Origin: UBA11524 sp045591175
Lineage (GTDB): Bacteria > Bacillota > Clostridia > Christensenellales > Aristaeellaceae
Reading direction: 5' to 3'
Assembly: GCA_045591175.1 (NCBI GenBank)
Contig: JAZNSI010000039.1
Coordinates: 62,001-126,000, forward strand
DNA: 64,000 nt
Shown here: positions 26,157 through 35,011 of the stretch, piece after piece
How the letters are laid out: each line of letters begins with the position of its first letter
Position numbering within the stretch: position 1 is the first letter of the stretch
Notes under the pieces: generated by a model
Told to the model about the DNA's origin: nothing
Databases searched by the model: none
Seen by the model: the letters and a program-made list of their open reading frames with translations, nothing else
Made by a program: the position numbers and the translations under genes

Positions 26157-27782
26157 TCATACCGTCTGTTCTTCACTTTGCGCCAGCAGCTGAAGGGCGA
26201 TCTGCGCCAGCTGCACCGCCCCGGTGAAGCGCAGATGGGTATTGTCCTGCACGCCATCGGGATAGTTGGGATGTCCCGGCTCCAGCCAGTTGAACAGCGC
26301 CTTGGACGGCTCGTCCCCCAGCCCGGATAGCAGCGCCTCCGTGGCCTTCTCCATGTCCAGCAGCCGCAGCCCTTCACGCTGTGCCAGCGCCCGCATCGCC
26401 GCCGGATATTCGCCGTGGGTGTGCTTCAGCACGCCGTTTTCGTCAAAATGCCGGCGGGCAATGGAAGTGATCAGCACCGGCTCCGCGCCATGACGACGGG
26501 CCGCAGCGATGTACTCGCCCAGGTACTCCTGATAGGTGCCCCAGGGCGTGGTGGCGCGGGGCTCATCCGGCTTTTCGTCATTGTGACCGAACTGGATGAA
26601 CACCTTGTCCCCTGCCCGCAGGCACATGTCCGCATGCTTCAGGCGATCCTCCGCGATAAAAGACTTGCTCGACCTGCCTGAGGAAGCGCAGTTTTCCACA
26701 TACACACCCTCCACCAGCTCCTTCAATGCCTGCCCCCAGCCCGTGCGCGGCGCGGCCTCCGGGCCATAATCGCACATGGTGGAATCGCCGCAGAGGAACC
26801 AGGTGGGCGTGCGCTTTGCCGGGTTCCATCCATCAAAGCCGCCGATGACATTGGGGATGGTCAGCGCCGCAGCCTCCTCGTCGGTCAGGCGGGCCTGCGC
26901 AGGATGGCGGCGGCTTTGCTCAGCCCCCGCGCCGGTGGAGCGATATTCGCCCATGCGGCTGGTGACCGGCTTCTCGCCCCAGGCCTGGAAACCCTCCGGC
27001 GCGACGCATGCGTCCATCTCACATTCCAGGAAGCAGGTATGAGCATGGGCGCGCCAGGGCCGTCCCAGGTATGCCTGCCCAGGGGCACATTCCCCCGTCA
27101 GGCGGCAGCGATGGAAGATCAGACCAAAGGCATTCTCCCCAGGCGTATTGGCGGCGGTGTAATAGCCGCCGCGGGTATTCATGAACAGCGTGCAGCGCTC
27201 AAACCAGCAGGTGTACGGCCCAAAGATGAAGTCCACATCCCCCTGGATGAAGCAGTCCTCAAAGTACTGCCTTCCCCGCACCGGCGGGCAGTCCCCGACG
27301 GAATCAACGCCCTGCGGGATCAGTCTGGGCAGCGCGTCCTTGGCGACCTTGGGCATCGTCGGGCCGCAGAAGAGGGTATCCTGATGGGCGATCATACGCA
27401 CATTGCGCCACACGCCCCGGTCACCCGCCGCGTAGACCGCCACCGCCTGCCCCACAAGGGCGCCATCCCCCGCGTCGTTGCGGATGGTGAGGTTCTCCAC
27501 CTCCACGTTGCAGCCGGTCACCAGGAAGGTATAACTGAGGAAGGTGCCCTTGGGCTGCCCCTCCGCGTTCAGATCCTTCGCACAGGCCGCATGGGTGATG
27601 ATCGTTTTCTCGCTGTCCTCGCCGACAATGCGGAGATTGTCCTTGTTGACGATGACCCGCTCCTCATACACGCCATTCTTCACCAGCAAGATAACAGGAT
27701 GACGGCTGGTCGCAGGCGCTGCGTCGATCGCAGCCTGGATGGTGGTGAAATCCCCCGTGCCGTCCCTGGAAATGATATACAT
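26157..27782 (-). CDS. Pectin methylesterase-rhamnogalacturonan acetylesterase fusion (CE8-CE12), no signal peptide
   Basis: 541 aa, two enzymes in one chain. Residues about 1-315 are a CE8 pectinesterase beta-helix with NGVYEERVIV, GQAVAVYAAGD, HQDTLF, the catalytic GDVDFIFG and LGRPWRAH. Residues about 325-541 are a GDSL/SGNH CE12 acetylesterase with FLCGDSTM, the FGHND block and the Asp-His pair in DNTHLRF. All catalytic residues appear intact. There is no N-terminal signal or membrane segment, so it probably acts in the cytoplasm on imported methylated and acetylated pectic oligosaccharides. It neighbours a sugar importer on the same strand, but has its own promoter and terminator. Confidence 0.9.
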   Translation of the reverse strand: MYIISRDGTGDFTTIQAAIDAAPATSRHPVILLVKNGVYEERVIVNKDNLRIVGEDSEKTIITHAACAKDLNAEGQPKGTFLSYTFLVTGCNVEVENLTIRNDAGDGALVGQAVAVYAAGDRGVWRNVRMIAHQDTLFCGPTMPKVAKDALPRLIPQGVDSVGDCPPVRGRQYFEDCFIQGDVDFIFGPYTCWFERCTLFMNTRGGYYTAANTPGENAFGLIFHRCRLTGECAPGQAYLGRPWRAHAHTCFLECEMDACVAPEGFQAWGEKPVTSRMGEYRSTGAGAEQSRRHPAQARLTDEEAAALTIPNVIGGFDGWNPAKRTPTWFLCGDSTMCDYGPEAAPRTGWGQALKELVEGVYVENCASSGRSSKSFIAEDRLKHADMCLRAGDKVFIQFGHNDEKPDEPRATTPWGTYQEYLGEYIAAARRHGAEPVLITSIARRHFDENGVLKHTHGEYPAAMRALAQREGLRLLDMEKATEALLSGLGDEPSKALFNWLEPGHPNYPDGVQDNTHLRFTGAVQLAQIALQLLAQSEEQTV

Positions 27783-27825
27783 GCGTTATCCTCCTTGCAG
27801 GGCGCATCCAGCGCCGCCTGGCAAC

Positions 27826-27854
27826 ATGATAATGCAATCGGCCGCCGAAATCAA
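27826..27854 (-). promoter_or_regulatory. Promoter of the pectin esterase fusion gene
   Basis: Minus strand TTGATT (27849-27854), 17-bp spacer, TATCAT (27826-27831). Confidence 0.6.
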
Positions 27855-27905
27855 CCCCGCTGCGCGAAAAAGCTGGATTTCCGCGCCTCAATGCCATCGC
27901 TGCAC

Positions 27906-27934
27906 TGGACAGAACGCGCCAGCCGCGGTATAAT
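27906..27934 (+). promoter_or_regulatory. Promoter of the DUF6062-like gene
   Basis: TGGACA (27906-27911), 17-bp spacer, TATAAT (27929-27934). Confidence 0.75.
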
Positions 27935-27976
27935 GGTAGCATCACCATGCAGATCATTGAAGGAAGTGGATGTTCT

Positions 27977-28756
27977 ATGCGTTACCATATCGACACGATC
28001 CCCGTATGGGATTCCATGAAGCTGGACGGCGAATGTTTCCTCTGCGCGCTGCGGCGGAAGATCGAGATCGGCGAGGTGGATCATTATCTGGGCGCCTCCG
28101 TCATGGAGCCCGACACCCGCATCCAGGTCAACAAGAAGGGCTTCTGCTGCAACCATCAGGTGATGCTCTATGCCATGAACAACCGCCTGGGCCACGCGCT
28201 GATGCTGGAAAGCCATGTTTCCGAGACCCGCGAGCGGCTGGAAAAGGCGGTCAAGCAGGTCAAATCCGCGGCGAAGAGCGCATCCGGCGCGTCGCTGATG
28301 GACAAGCTGACCGGCAAGGTCCCCAGCGCAGCAAAGATCATGGAGGACGCCGCCTCCGCCCTGGAGGAGCTGACCGGCACCTGCGTCATCTGCGACTCCA
28401 TTGACGAGAATATGGGCCGCTATCTGCATACCTTCTTCCACCTGTACCAGAACGACACCGAGTTCCGCAAGAAGTTCGATGGCTGCAAAGGCATGTGCAT
28501 CCCCCATGCGGCAGAGCTGCTGCGGATGGCAGCCGGAGAGCTGCCGGGCAAGGCGCTGCCGGAGTTCGCTTCCACGGTCTGCCGCCTGGAAACCGAGGCC
28601 TTCGACCGCATGCAGGAGGACGTTTCCTGGTTCTGCCGCAAGTTTGACTACCGCTACTACGACGAGCCCTGGTACAACAGCCGTGACGCCGTGGAGCGCA
28701 CCGTCAACAAGCTGCGCGGCTGGTGCGTGGGCACCGAGCCGAATCCCACCGACTGA
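27977..28756 (+). CDS. DUF6062-like cysteine-rich protein
   Basis: 259 aa, cytoplasmic. N-terminal MRYHIDTIPVWDSMKLDGEC is typical of a conserved clostridial family (I believe DUF6062). Cys pairs occur at CFLCAL, GFCCNHQ, CVICDS and KGMCIPH, suggesting structural metal sites. A helical middle (residues about 75-130) is rich in Ala/Lys. No enzymatic motif is seen and function is unknown. ATG 27977 follows GAAGGAAGTGGATGTTCT; an upstream in-frame ATG at 27947 has no ribosome site. Confidence 0.7.
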   Translation: MRYHIDTIPVWDSMKLDGECFLCALRRKIEIGEVDHYLGASVMEPDTRIQVNKKGFCCNHQVMLYAMNNRLGHALMLESHVSETRERLEKAVKQVKSAAKSASGASLMDKLTGKVPSAAKIMEDAASALEELTGTCVICDSIDENMGRYLHTFFHLYQNDTEFRKKFDGCKGMCIPHAAELLRMAAGELPGKALPEFASTVCRLETEAFDRMQEDVSWFCRKFDYRYYDEPWYNSRDAVERTVNKLRGWCVGTEPNPTD

Positions 28757-28774
28757 CCCTGGCACAAAAGAAGT

Positions 28775-28801
28775 CCGCATCCGGGATGGATGCGGGCTTT
28801 T
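28775..28801 (+). terminator. Terminator after the DUF6062-like gene
   Basis: CCGCATCC/GGATGCGG stem with a short loop and TTTT, converging on the esterase gene. Confidence 0.75.
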
Positions 28802-28807
28802 CATATG

Positions 28808-29593
28808 TCATTCTTCCTCCGCGCGGCGGAAATGGTCGGCAATGGCGTCTGCAATATTGCCCGCCTCGCGGGTGATGGTGCACACATGGGGTGCATCCTC
28901 CAGCCACAAAACGCCCTTACGTTCGCTGGATACGCCGCTGAGGATGACCTCCGCGCTGTCCGGGGTGATGGTTTCGTCCGCGTGGCTCTGCACCACCAGG
29001 ACGGGGCAATTCACCGCATGCAGGTCGCGGCGGGCCAGCTTGATCAAGCGGTCCAGATGCCGCGCACAGCCGCTGCGGAAGCCCTGATAACCGCAATCAT
29101 ACTCGTTCACCATGGGGATGAGATCGCCGTCGCGGTTTTTCCACCAGATGGTGGGGAAAATCGGGCGGGTGAGCGTCGCCAGCCACAGGGGCAGCTGCGT
29201 CCCCATGGGCGCGGAAATGGGCGCGATGGCCGTAGGCTGCATGGTTTCCGCCAGGATGAGCGACAGGCAGCCGCCCATGCTCAAGCCCGCCACGCTGACA
29301 TAGTCGCAGCGCTGCTTTAGGGTGAGGAAGGCTTCCCGGGCTGCGTCCAGCCAATCCTGCCAGGTGCATCGGGCCATGTCGTCCATGGTGGTGGCATGGC
29401 CGGGCAGATTGACGCCCATCACCGTGAAGCCGTGTTCATGCAGCTTCTCTCCAACCAGCCGCATATGGGCCGCCGTTCCGGTGAAGCCGTGCATCAGCAG
29501 CACGCCGTGGGTTTTGCCATTGCGCTTCTCCCCCTCCAGCAGGAAGGGTTGGCACACTGCCGCGCTGAGATCCCTTTCGGGCCGCTTGTCCAT
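28808..29593 (-). CDS. Alpha/beta-hydrolase (carboxylesterase / monoacylglycerol lipase type)
   Basis: 261 aa. HGFTG oxyanion region, nucleophile elbow GLSMGG, acid in QSHADETI and the catalytic His in DAPHVCT. Resembles Est30-type carboxylesterases. The ATG at 29593 has AAAGGAGGTCGCCT upstream. It starts 25 bp after spoIIE on the same strand, so it may be transcribed with it; substrate unknown. Confidence 0.85.
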   Translation of the reverse strand: MDKRPERDLSAAVCQPFLLEGEKRNGKTHGVLLMHGFTGTAAHMRLVGEKLHEHGFTVMGVNLPGHATTMDDMARCTWQDWLDAAREAFLTLKQRCDYVSVAGLSMGGCLSLILAETMQPTAIAPISAPMGTQLPLWLATLTRPIFPTIWWKNRDGDLIPMVNEYDCGYQGFRSGCARHLDRLIKLARRDLHAVNCPVLVVQSHADETITPDSAEVILSGVSSERKGVLWLEDAPHVCTITREAGNIADAIADHFRRAEEE

Positions 29594-29618
29594 AGGCGAC
29601 CTCCTTTCCATGCCGTCA

Positions 29619-31952
29619 TTATAGCGCAATTTCCTCCGCCTGTAAAGCAGCGCGGCGGCTTCTGCGCAGATACACGACCACCGCAGACTGGTCGTCCCGC
29701 CGCTGCCCGTCATCGGCGTGATACGCCGCCTCCAGCAGACTTTCCGCCGCCTGCTGGGGGGATGGACAGGTCAGTGCGGTGCGGATCGCCTCCTCCAGCG
29801 AGCTGACGCTCGGGAAGGCGTCCTCCACGCCGTCGGTCAAAAGGAGGATGGCATCCCCTGCCTCCAGGCGAAGCGACCGGTCGCTGGGGTCAATTTCCTC
29901 AATGATCCCCAGGGGCAGCGCATCACCGGTCAGGCGGAGCAGCTCGCCCCCCTGCCACACCCAGGTCGCCGCAGCCCCCAGCTTGTCCAGGTTCCCGCGG
30001 CCGCTCCACAGGTCGATCAGCAGCACATCCGCCGTGGCGAAGCGCTCCCCCCCCCCCCCCCGGGGCATCATGCCGTTGACGGCGGTCAACGCCTGCTGCC
30101 GAGTGTAGCCTGCATCCAGGCAGAGCCGCAGCAGCTCCACCGTCTGCCGGGAGGACAGGGCCGCCCGCTCCCCGTGGCCCATGCCATCGCAAAGCGCCGC
30201 CAGGAAGCGTCCGTCCGCCAGCGCACCGCACCAGGCGGTATCGCCGCAGTCCCGTCCGCCGGTGATGGCCTCCGCTGCCACGCCGAAGTCCGCCTGCAGC
30301 AGGGGCACCTCCGTCAGCAGTATCCGGTCACCGTCCAGGGACGCCAGCTGCATGGGCGCGTCCAGCACGGCGGAAGCCAGGATGCACAGCTCCTCCGCCT
30401 GTTTGCGGGCCCCGGTGATGAACTGCAATTCGAAAGCCGCCTGCGCGTGCCCCTGCACCCGCCGCACCCAGGAGAGCGCCGCCGGCGTGGCCCTTTGGGA
30501 CAGCTCCCGCCGGATGCGCCGTGCAGCCATCATGTCCCACCAGCTTTCCCCGGAGGAGAGCGCCGCAAAGCGCCTGGCTGCGCCGGACATCGCCAGCAAA
30601 TGCGTCACCAGCATGTCCCGCTGCATCTGCGCCTGCCGGATGACCCGGCTGCTGGCCTCATCCTCCTGGCGCAGGGCGTTCATTGAAGCCAGCAGATGAT
30701 ACAGCCGCTGACAGCCCATCCCCCGCAGATGCTCCAGCGCCCCCTGCCAGACCTGATCCTCCGCGTGCCGGTATTCCCAGACTGCCTCCGCTTTTTCCTG
30801 TCCCAGCGGTGTCAGCAGACAGCCGCAGCCTTCACATTCCGCGCAGCCCTGGCAGAGCCGCTCCTGCCACCATGCGCCATCGCGGACGGCGGAATCCGCC
30901 CCCGGCGAAGGCACGCTCCGTGCCATGGCAGCCACGGTGCGCTCCCAGGCGGAGAGCGCCGCTGCGGCGTAAGCATCCCCCGGCGCAGCCTCCCCCGGAC
31001 AAAAACGCCGCAGGAATTGCCGGGCCTGCTCGTAATACCCCCTTGGAAGACAGCCCGCAGCAATGGACGCAGCCAGCACCGCCACGCCACAGCCGAAGCC
31101 GTTCGTTCCGCTCAGCAGCAGCGGCAGATACGCACCCATCGCGAAGCATCCGCAGCTGAGCCGCCGCCGATTGAGGCTGGCCGCTACCCCCGCCAGGAAG
31201 CCGCCCATCGCCAGGGCCACCGGGATGGTCAGCGGCAAGCCCTGCAGCGTCAGCGCCACGCCGCTCAGGAGCCCAGTCATCGTGCCCGCCCCCACTCCCA
31301 GGGACAGCGCCATCAGCAGCGTCAGCCCGGCGGAGAGCGTCACGCCAAGATTCACCCCCAGCAGCATCCGCGCACCGCCGCACAGGCACATCGCTGCCAG
31401 GTAGCCCACCGCCACCTGCTCCTCCAGGGCGGAGATGCGCTTCTCCCCTTTGAGCGCCGTGATCGCCCGGGCCATCAGCGGGGCAGACAGCGTCCCCAGG
31501 CCCACGCTCGCCCAGCCGCGAAGCATCTCCGCCGCCGTGGGCACGAAGCATGCCGCGATGCCCAGCGGCAGCAGGGCCAGGACTGTCCAAAGTGTCAGCC
31601 GCCAGGTGGATCTGCGGTTCACCGCAAGGGGCGCCGCCGCGACGACGCACAGCGTCAGCAGCATTTCCCACCGGGGCGCAAGGCCGGACACCAACCGCAC
31701 AAGCATCGCCAGCACGCCGCCCGCCAGCACGGGCCGCACATCCCCGCCTGTGGCCGCCACCGCCATGCCAAAGGCAGCGTGCAGCCCGGAGGGGATCCCC
31801 ATCAGCTCTGCAAATGCCAGCAGATACGCCGGCGCGCACCGCACCCCAAAGGCCGCGACCCGCCGCAGCTGTGCAGCCGTCACATGCCGTTTTTCCCTTG
31901 GAATCCACCTGTCCACGCGGCGCTTGTGCTGCCGGATGATCGCCTCTGCCAT
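29619..31952 (-). CDS. spoIIE: Stage II sporulation protein E (SpoIIE phosphatase)
   Basis: 777 aa (Bacillus 827). N-terminal membrane domain with about ten helices (to about residue 310), a central regulatory region, and a C-terminal PP2C phosphatase (about 560-777; AALCDGMGHGERA and LLLTDGVEDAF). It dephosphorylates SpoIIAA-P to activate sigma-F in the forespore. ATG 31952 has GGAGG at 8-base spacing; ATG 31958 is also possible. The coding strand carries a run of 15 G within the phosphatase domain (Gly-Gly-Gly-Gly before ERFATAD); the frame is intact and the local length appears normal. Confidence 0.92.
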   Translation of the reverse strand: MAEAIIRQHKRRVDRWIPREKRHVTAAQLRRVAAFGVRCAPAYLLAFAELMGIPSGLHAAFGMAVAATGGDVRPVLAGGVLAMLVRLVSGLAPRWEMLLTLCVVAAAPLAVNRRSTWRLTLWTVLALLPLGIAACFVPTAAEMLRGWASVGLGTLSAPLMARAITALKGEKRISALEEQVAVGYLAAMCLCGGARMLLGVNLGVTLSAGLTLLMALSLGVGAGTMTGLLSGVALTLQGLPLTIPVALAMGGFLAGVAASLNRRRLSCGCFAMGAYLPLLLSGTNGFGCGVAVLAASIAAGCLPRGYYEQARQFLRRFCPGEAAPGDAYAAAALSAWERTVAAMARSVPSPGADSAVRDGAWWQERLCQGCAECEGCGCLLTPLGQEKAEAVWEYRHAEDQVWQGALEHLRGMGCQRLYHLLASMNALRQEDEASSRVIRQAQMQRDMLVTHLLAMSGAARRFAALSSGESWWDMMAARRIRRELSQRATPAALSWVRRVQGHAQAAFELQFITGARKQAEELCILASAVLDAPMQLASLDGDRILLTEVPLLQADFGVAAEAITGGRDCGDTAWCGALADGRFLAALCDGMGHGERAALSSRQTVELLRLCLDAGYTRQQALTAVNGMMPRGGGGERFATADVLLIDLWSGRGNLDKLGAAATWVWQGGELLRLTGDALPLGIIEEIDPSDRSLRLEAGDAILLLTDGVEDAFPSVSSLEEAIRTALTCPSPQQAAESLLEAAYHADDGQRRDDQSAVVVYLRRSRRAALQAEEIAL
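30047..30061. repeat. 15-bp mononucleotide C/G tract inside spoIIE
   Basis: Fifteen C on the + strand (G15 in the spoIIE sense strand), by far the longest homopolymer in the window. Confidence 0.9.
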
Positions 31953-32035
31953 GCCCATTTCCTCCGCCCATTTCCTGTGGACAGGATACGGCATGTCCGC
32001 CCGGCGCACCGTCGATTTCCCCTGCGAAGAATGAC

Positions 32036-32063
32036 AAAACCCCGGAGGTCGCATCCTCCGGGG
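32036..32063 (-). terminator. Terminator of the csoR-copA operon
   Basis: Minus strand CCCCGGAGG/CCTCCGGGG stem with a 6-nt loop and TTTT, just after the copA stop; it shields spoIIE from copper-operon transcription. Confidence 0.9.
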
Positions 32064-32069
32064 CCGAAT

Positions 32070-34574
32070 TCATTCAATGGACAGAACGGTATAGTCTTCC
32101 TCCTCCACCGCCGCGCGGAGAATGGCTTGATCCACCTCAGCGGACAGGGTGACGATGGCCGTCCCGGCGGTGTGGCTGGGCACGGCGCTCTCCACGCCGT
32201 CGATGGCCTCCAGTGCGCGCTTGACCATGGCCTCGCAGTGGCCGCACATCATGCCCTCAATGTGCATGGTGAGGACGGTCTGCGCCCTGGGCACCTCGAT
32301 TTCCGGCAGCTCGACCGGCTTGCGGGCATGGTCGCCCTTCGCGTCATGCATGCGGAAGAGATTCAGCCGCAGCGCGTTGGACACCACGCAGAAGCTGCTG
32401 AGGCTCATCGCCGCCGCGCCAAACATGGGATTCAGCCGCCAGCCCAGCAGCCCGATGAACACGCCCGCCGCCAGCGGGATACCCAGCGTGTTGTAGCAGA
32501 AGGCCCAGAACAGGTTTTGGTGGATGTTGCGCAGCGTAGCCCGGCTGAGACGGATGGCGGCACTCACGTCGGTGAGCCTGCTGTTCATGAGCACCACGTC
32601 TGCCGCGTCGATGGCCACGTCGGTGCCTGCGCCTATGGCAACGCCCACATCCGCGCGAGTCAGGGCGGGCGCGTCGTTAATGCCGTCGCCGACCATGGCG
32701 ACCTTGCCGGCTTCCATCAGCTTGCGGATGACGTTCTCCTTGCCGTCAGGCTTGACCCCCGCGATCACCTTGTCCACGCCGGCTTTTTCGCCCATGGCGC
32801 GGGCAGTGCGCTCGTTGTCGCCGGTGAGCATCACCACGCGGATGCCCATGTTTTGAAGCTCGCGTACGGCTTGCGGGCTGTCCTCCTTGATGGCGTCTGC
32901 CACGGCGATCACGCCCAGCAGCTGCCCGCCTTTGGCAAACAGCAGCGGCGTTTTTCCCTGCTCCGCCAGCGCATCGACCTGTGCGCGGATGCTTTGCGGC
33001 ACGCTGACTTTCCCGCTGATGAACTCCATGCTGCCGCCGTGAACGGGTACGCCCGTCAGCTCAGCGGACAGTCCATTGCCCGGCACCGCGCGGAAATCCG
33101 CCATGTCCGCCAGCGTCACGTCGCTGAATTCCGCCATGATGGCACGAGCCAGCGGATGCTCGGACTTCGCCTCCAGGGAGGCCGCTGCCTGCGCCAGCTC
33201 CTGCTGCGGCACGCCGTCGGCAGGGAGAATATCCGTCACGACCGGCTGACCGGTGGTGATGGTGCCTGTCTTGTCCAGCGCCACGATCTGCACGCGGCCC
33301 GCGTTTTCCAGCGCAGCAGCCGTCTTGAAGAGGATGCCGTGCTTTGCGCCCATGCCGCTGCCCACCATGATGGCTACCGGCGTTGCAAGGCCCAGGGCGC
33401 AGGGGCAGGAGATCACCAGCACGGAGATCGCCCGGGCCAGCGCATTGCCCACCGTCTCGCCCAGCAGCAGCCAGACGATCAGCGTCACCACCGCGATCGA
33501 GATCACCACGGGCACGAATACGCCGGACACCTTGTCCGCGACCTTCGCGATGGGTGCTTTTGTAGCCGCCGCGTCGGAAACCATTTTGATGATCTGGCTC
33601 AGCGTGGTGTCCTCGCCCACGCGGGTGGCCTCGCAGCGCAGGAAGCCGGAGGTATTCACCGTCGCGGCGGACACATGGTCGCCCGCAGCCTTGTCCACAG
33701 GGATGGATTCGCCGGTCAGCGCCGCCTCGTTCACCGCGGAGTGTCCTTCGATGACCCTGCCATCCACCGGGATGCTTTCGCCGGGACGGACGACGAAGAC
33801 GTCGCCCTGCTGCACCTGGGCGATGGGCACGATCTTCTCCGTGCCGTCCGCCACGATGGTCGCCGTCTGGGGCGCAAGGGACATCAGGGACTTGAGCGCA
33901 TCCGTCGTGCGGCCCTTAGAGCGTGCCTCCAGCATCTTGCCCACGGTGATGAGGGTCAGGATCATCGCGGCGGACTCAAAGTAGAACTCATGCAGATAGT
34001 GATGCACCGTATCCGGGGCATGGATGGCCGCGTGGGTCATGCCGAAAAGCAGCGCCAGGCTGTACCCGAAGGACGCCGCCGAACCCAGCGCCACCAGCGT
34101 ATCCATGTTGGGCGCGCCCTTCATCAGGGACTTGAAGCCGCTGATAAAGAATTTCTGGTTGATGACCATGACAATGGCCGTCAGCACCAGTTCGATCAGC
34201 GCGATGGCAAGGGCGTTCTCTGCCAGGATCGCAGGCAAGGGCCAGCCCCACATCACATGCCCCATGCTGACGTACATCAGCACCAGCAGGAAGCCCAGCG
34301 ACCATACCAGCCGCTGCTTCAGCTTCGGTGTTTCATGATCCGCCAGCGCGTCCTCCGCCTGAGCGGCCTTCCCCTGCCCCTTGGGCGCTGCGCCGTAGCC
34401 TGCGTCGGTCACGGCCTTGATGATGGCGCTGTCCGATGCCGTGCCCTCCACGCCCATGGCGTTGGTCAGCAGCGACACGGATACCTCCGTCACGCCGGGC
34501 ACAGCCTTCACGGCCTTCTCCACCCGCGCAGAACACGCCGCGCAGGTCATGCCGGTCACGTCAAATTGCTTCAT
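32070..34574 (-). CDS. copA: Copper-exporting P-type ATPase CopA with N- and C-terminal HMA domains
   Basis: 834 aa P1B-type Cu(I) pump. N-terminal heavy-metal domain (GMTCAACSARVEK), eight-helix core with LTGES, membrane metal motif SCPCAL, phosphorylation site DKTGTIT, the HPLARAI motif and GDGINDAPAL. After the core comes a second HMA domain at the C-terminus (IEGMMCGHCEAMVKRALE), equivalent to a fused CopZ-like chaperone. Start ATG 34574 follows AAGGTG; an in-frame GTG at 34583 is less likely. It lies directly after csoR. Confidence 0.95.
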   Translation of the reverse strand: MKQFDVTGMTCAACSARVEKAVKAVPGVTEVSVSLLTNAMGVEGTASDSAIIKAVTDAGYGAAPKGQGKAAQAEDALADHETPKLKQRLVWSLGFLLVLMYVSMGHVMWGWPLPAILAENALAIALIELVLTAIVMVINQKFFISGFKSLMKGAPNMDTLVALGSAASFGYSLALLFGMTHAAIHAPDTVHHYLHEFYFESAAMILTLITVGKMLEARSKGRTTDALKSLMSLAPQTATIVADGTEKIVPIAQVQQGDVFVVRPGESIPVDGRVIEGHSAVNEAALTGESIPVDKAAGDHVSAATVNTSGFLRCEATRVGEDTTLSQIIKMVSDAAATKAPIAKVADKVSGVFVPVVISIAVVTLIVWLLLGETVGNALARAISVLVISCPCALGLATPVAIMVGSGMGAKHGILFKTAAALENAGRVQIVALDKTGTITTGQPVVTDILPADGVPQQELAQAAASLEAKSEHPLARAIMAEFSDVTLADMADFRAVPGNGLSAELTGVPVHGGSMEFISGKVSVPQSIRAQVDALAEQGKTPLLFAKGGQLLGVIAVADAIKEDSPQAVRELQNMGIRVVMLTGDNERTARAMGEKAGVDKVIAGVKPDGKENVIRKLMEAGKVAMVGDGINDAPALTRADVGVAIGAGTDVAIDAADVVLMNSRLTDVSAAIRLSRATLRNIHQNLFWAFCYNTLGIPLAAGVFIGLLGWRLNPMFGAAAMSLSSFCVVSNALRLNLFRMHDAKGDHARKPVELPEIEVPRAQTVLTMHIEGMMCGHCEAMVKRALEAIDGVESAVPSHTAGTAIVTLSAEVDQAILRAAVEEEDYTVLSIE

Positions 34575-34584
34575 ATCTTTCACC

Positions 34585-34881
34585 TTACTTCATCCATTTC
34601 TGCAGCGTATCCAGCAGCTCGTCAAGGGTCTTGTCGCTACCGCGGCGGACGTCCTCGGCCACGCAGGTACGGATATGCTCCGACAGCAGCGCCCTGGCAA
34701 AGCCATTCAGCGCCGCCGAAGCCGCCGAAGCCTGGGTCAGGATGTCCGGGCAATAGGCGTCCTTCTCCACCATTGCGCGGATGCCGCGGATCTGCCCCTC
34801 AATGCGGCTGAGCCGGTTGATCAGCAGCTTCTTCTCCGCCTCGCTGCGCTCCTTTTTGCGGCAGCAGGTGTTTTCATTCAT
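34585..34881 (-). CDS. csoR: CsoR-family copper-sensing repressor
   Basis: 98-aa all-helical repressor with the Cu(I) ligands Cys in YCPDIL and His-Cys in SEHIRTCV. The N-terminal NENTCCRKKERSEAEKK precedes the DNA-contacting helix INRLSRIEGQIRGI. Copper binding releases it from the operator found in its own promoter, so it should autoregulate csoR-copA. ATG 34881 follows GGGGAGGAAAATCTG. Confidence 0.93.
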   Translation of the reverse strand: MNENTCCRKKERSEAEKKLLINRLSRIEGQIRGIRAMVEKDAYCPDILTQASAASAALNGFARALLSEHIRTCVAEDVRRGSDKTLDELLDTLQKWMK

Positions 34882-34928
34882 CAGATTTTCCTCCCCTGTG
34901 CTGATTCATACCCCATCATGGCATCCCC

Positions 34929-34957
34929 ATTATATACCCTCCCCCGGTATTTGTCAA
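34929..34957 (-). promoter_or_regulatory. csoR-copA promoter
   Basis: Minus strand TTGACA (34952-34957), 17-bp spacer, TATAAT (34929-34934): perfect consensus. Confidence 0.88.
34934..34950. promoter_or_regulatory. CsoR operator
   Basis: ATACC-CTCCCCC-GGTAT, an inverted repeat with GC core like known CsoR sites, filling the spacer between -35 and -10. Repressor binding would directly block polymerase. Confidence 0.75.
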
Positions 34958-34967
34958 GGCATGAAAC

Positions 34968-34997
34968 AGGCTGACCCTCCGTTTGGAAAGTCAGCCT
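34968..34997 (-). terminator. Terminator of the SH3/peptidoglycan-binding repeat gene
   Basis: Minus strand AGGCTGAC/GTCAGCCT stem with a 14-nt loop and a modest U-run. Confidence 0.65.
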
Positions 34998-35011
34998 TGT
35001 GGATCTGTTGC

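Noticed and set aside
31952..32036. Spo0A box upstream of spoIIE
   Set aside because: The best candidate (TTTTGTCATT) has too many mismatches to TTTGTCRAA and sits beside the copA terminator.
30696..34811. Very long open frame (about 1370 codons) on the + strand
   Set aside because: It runs antisense to spoIIE and copA, both unambiguous. In GC-rich DNA the opposite strand often lacks stops. Composition (His/Gln/Arg-rich) is not protein-like and no ribosome site is present.
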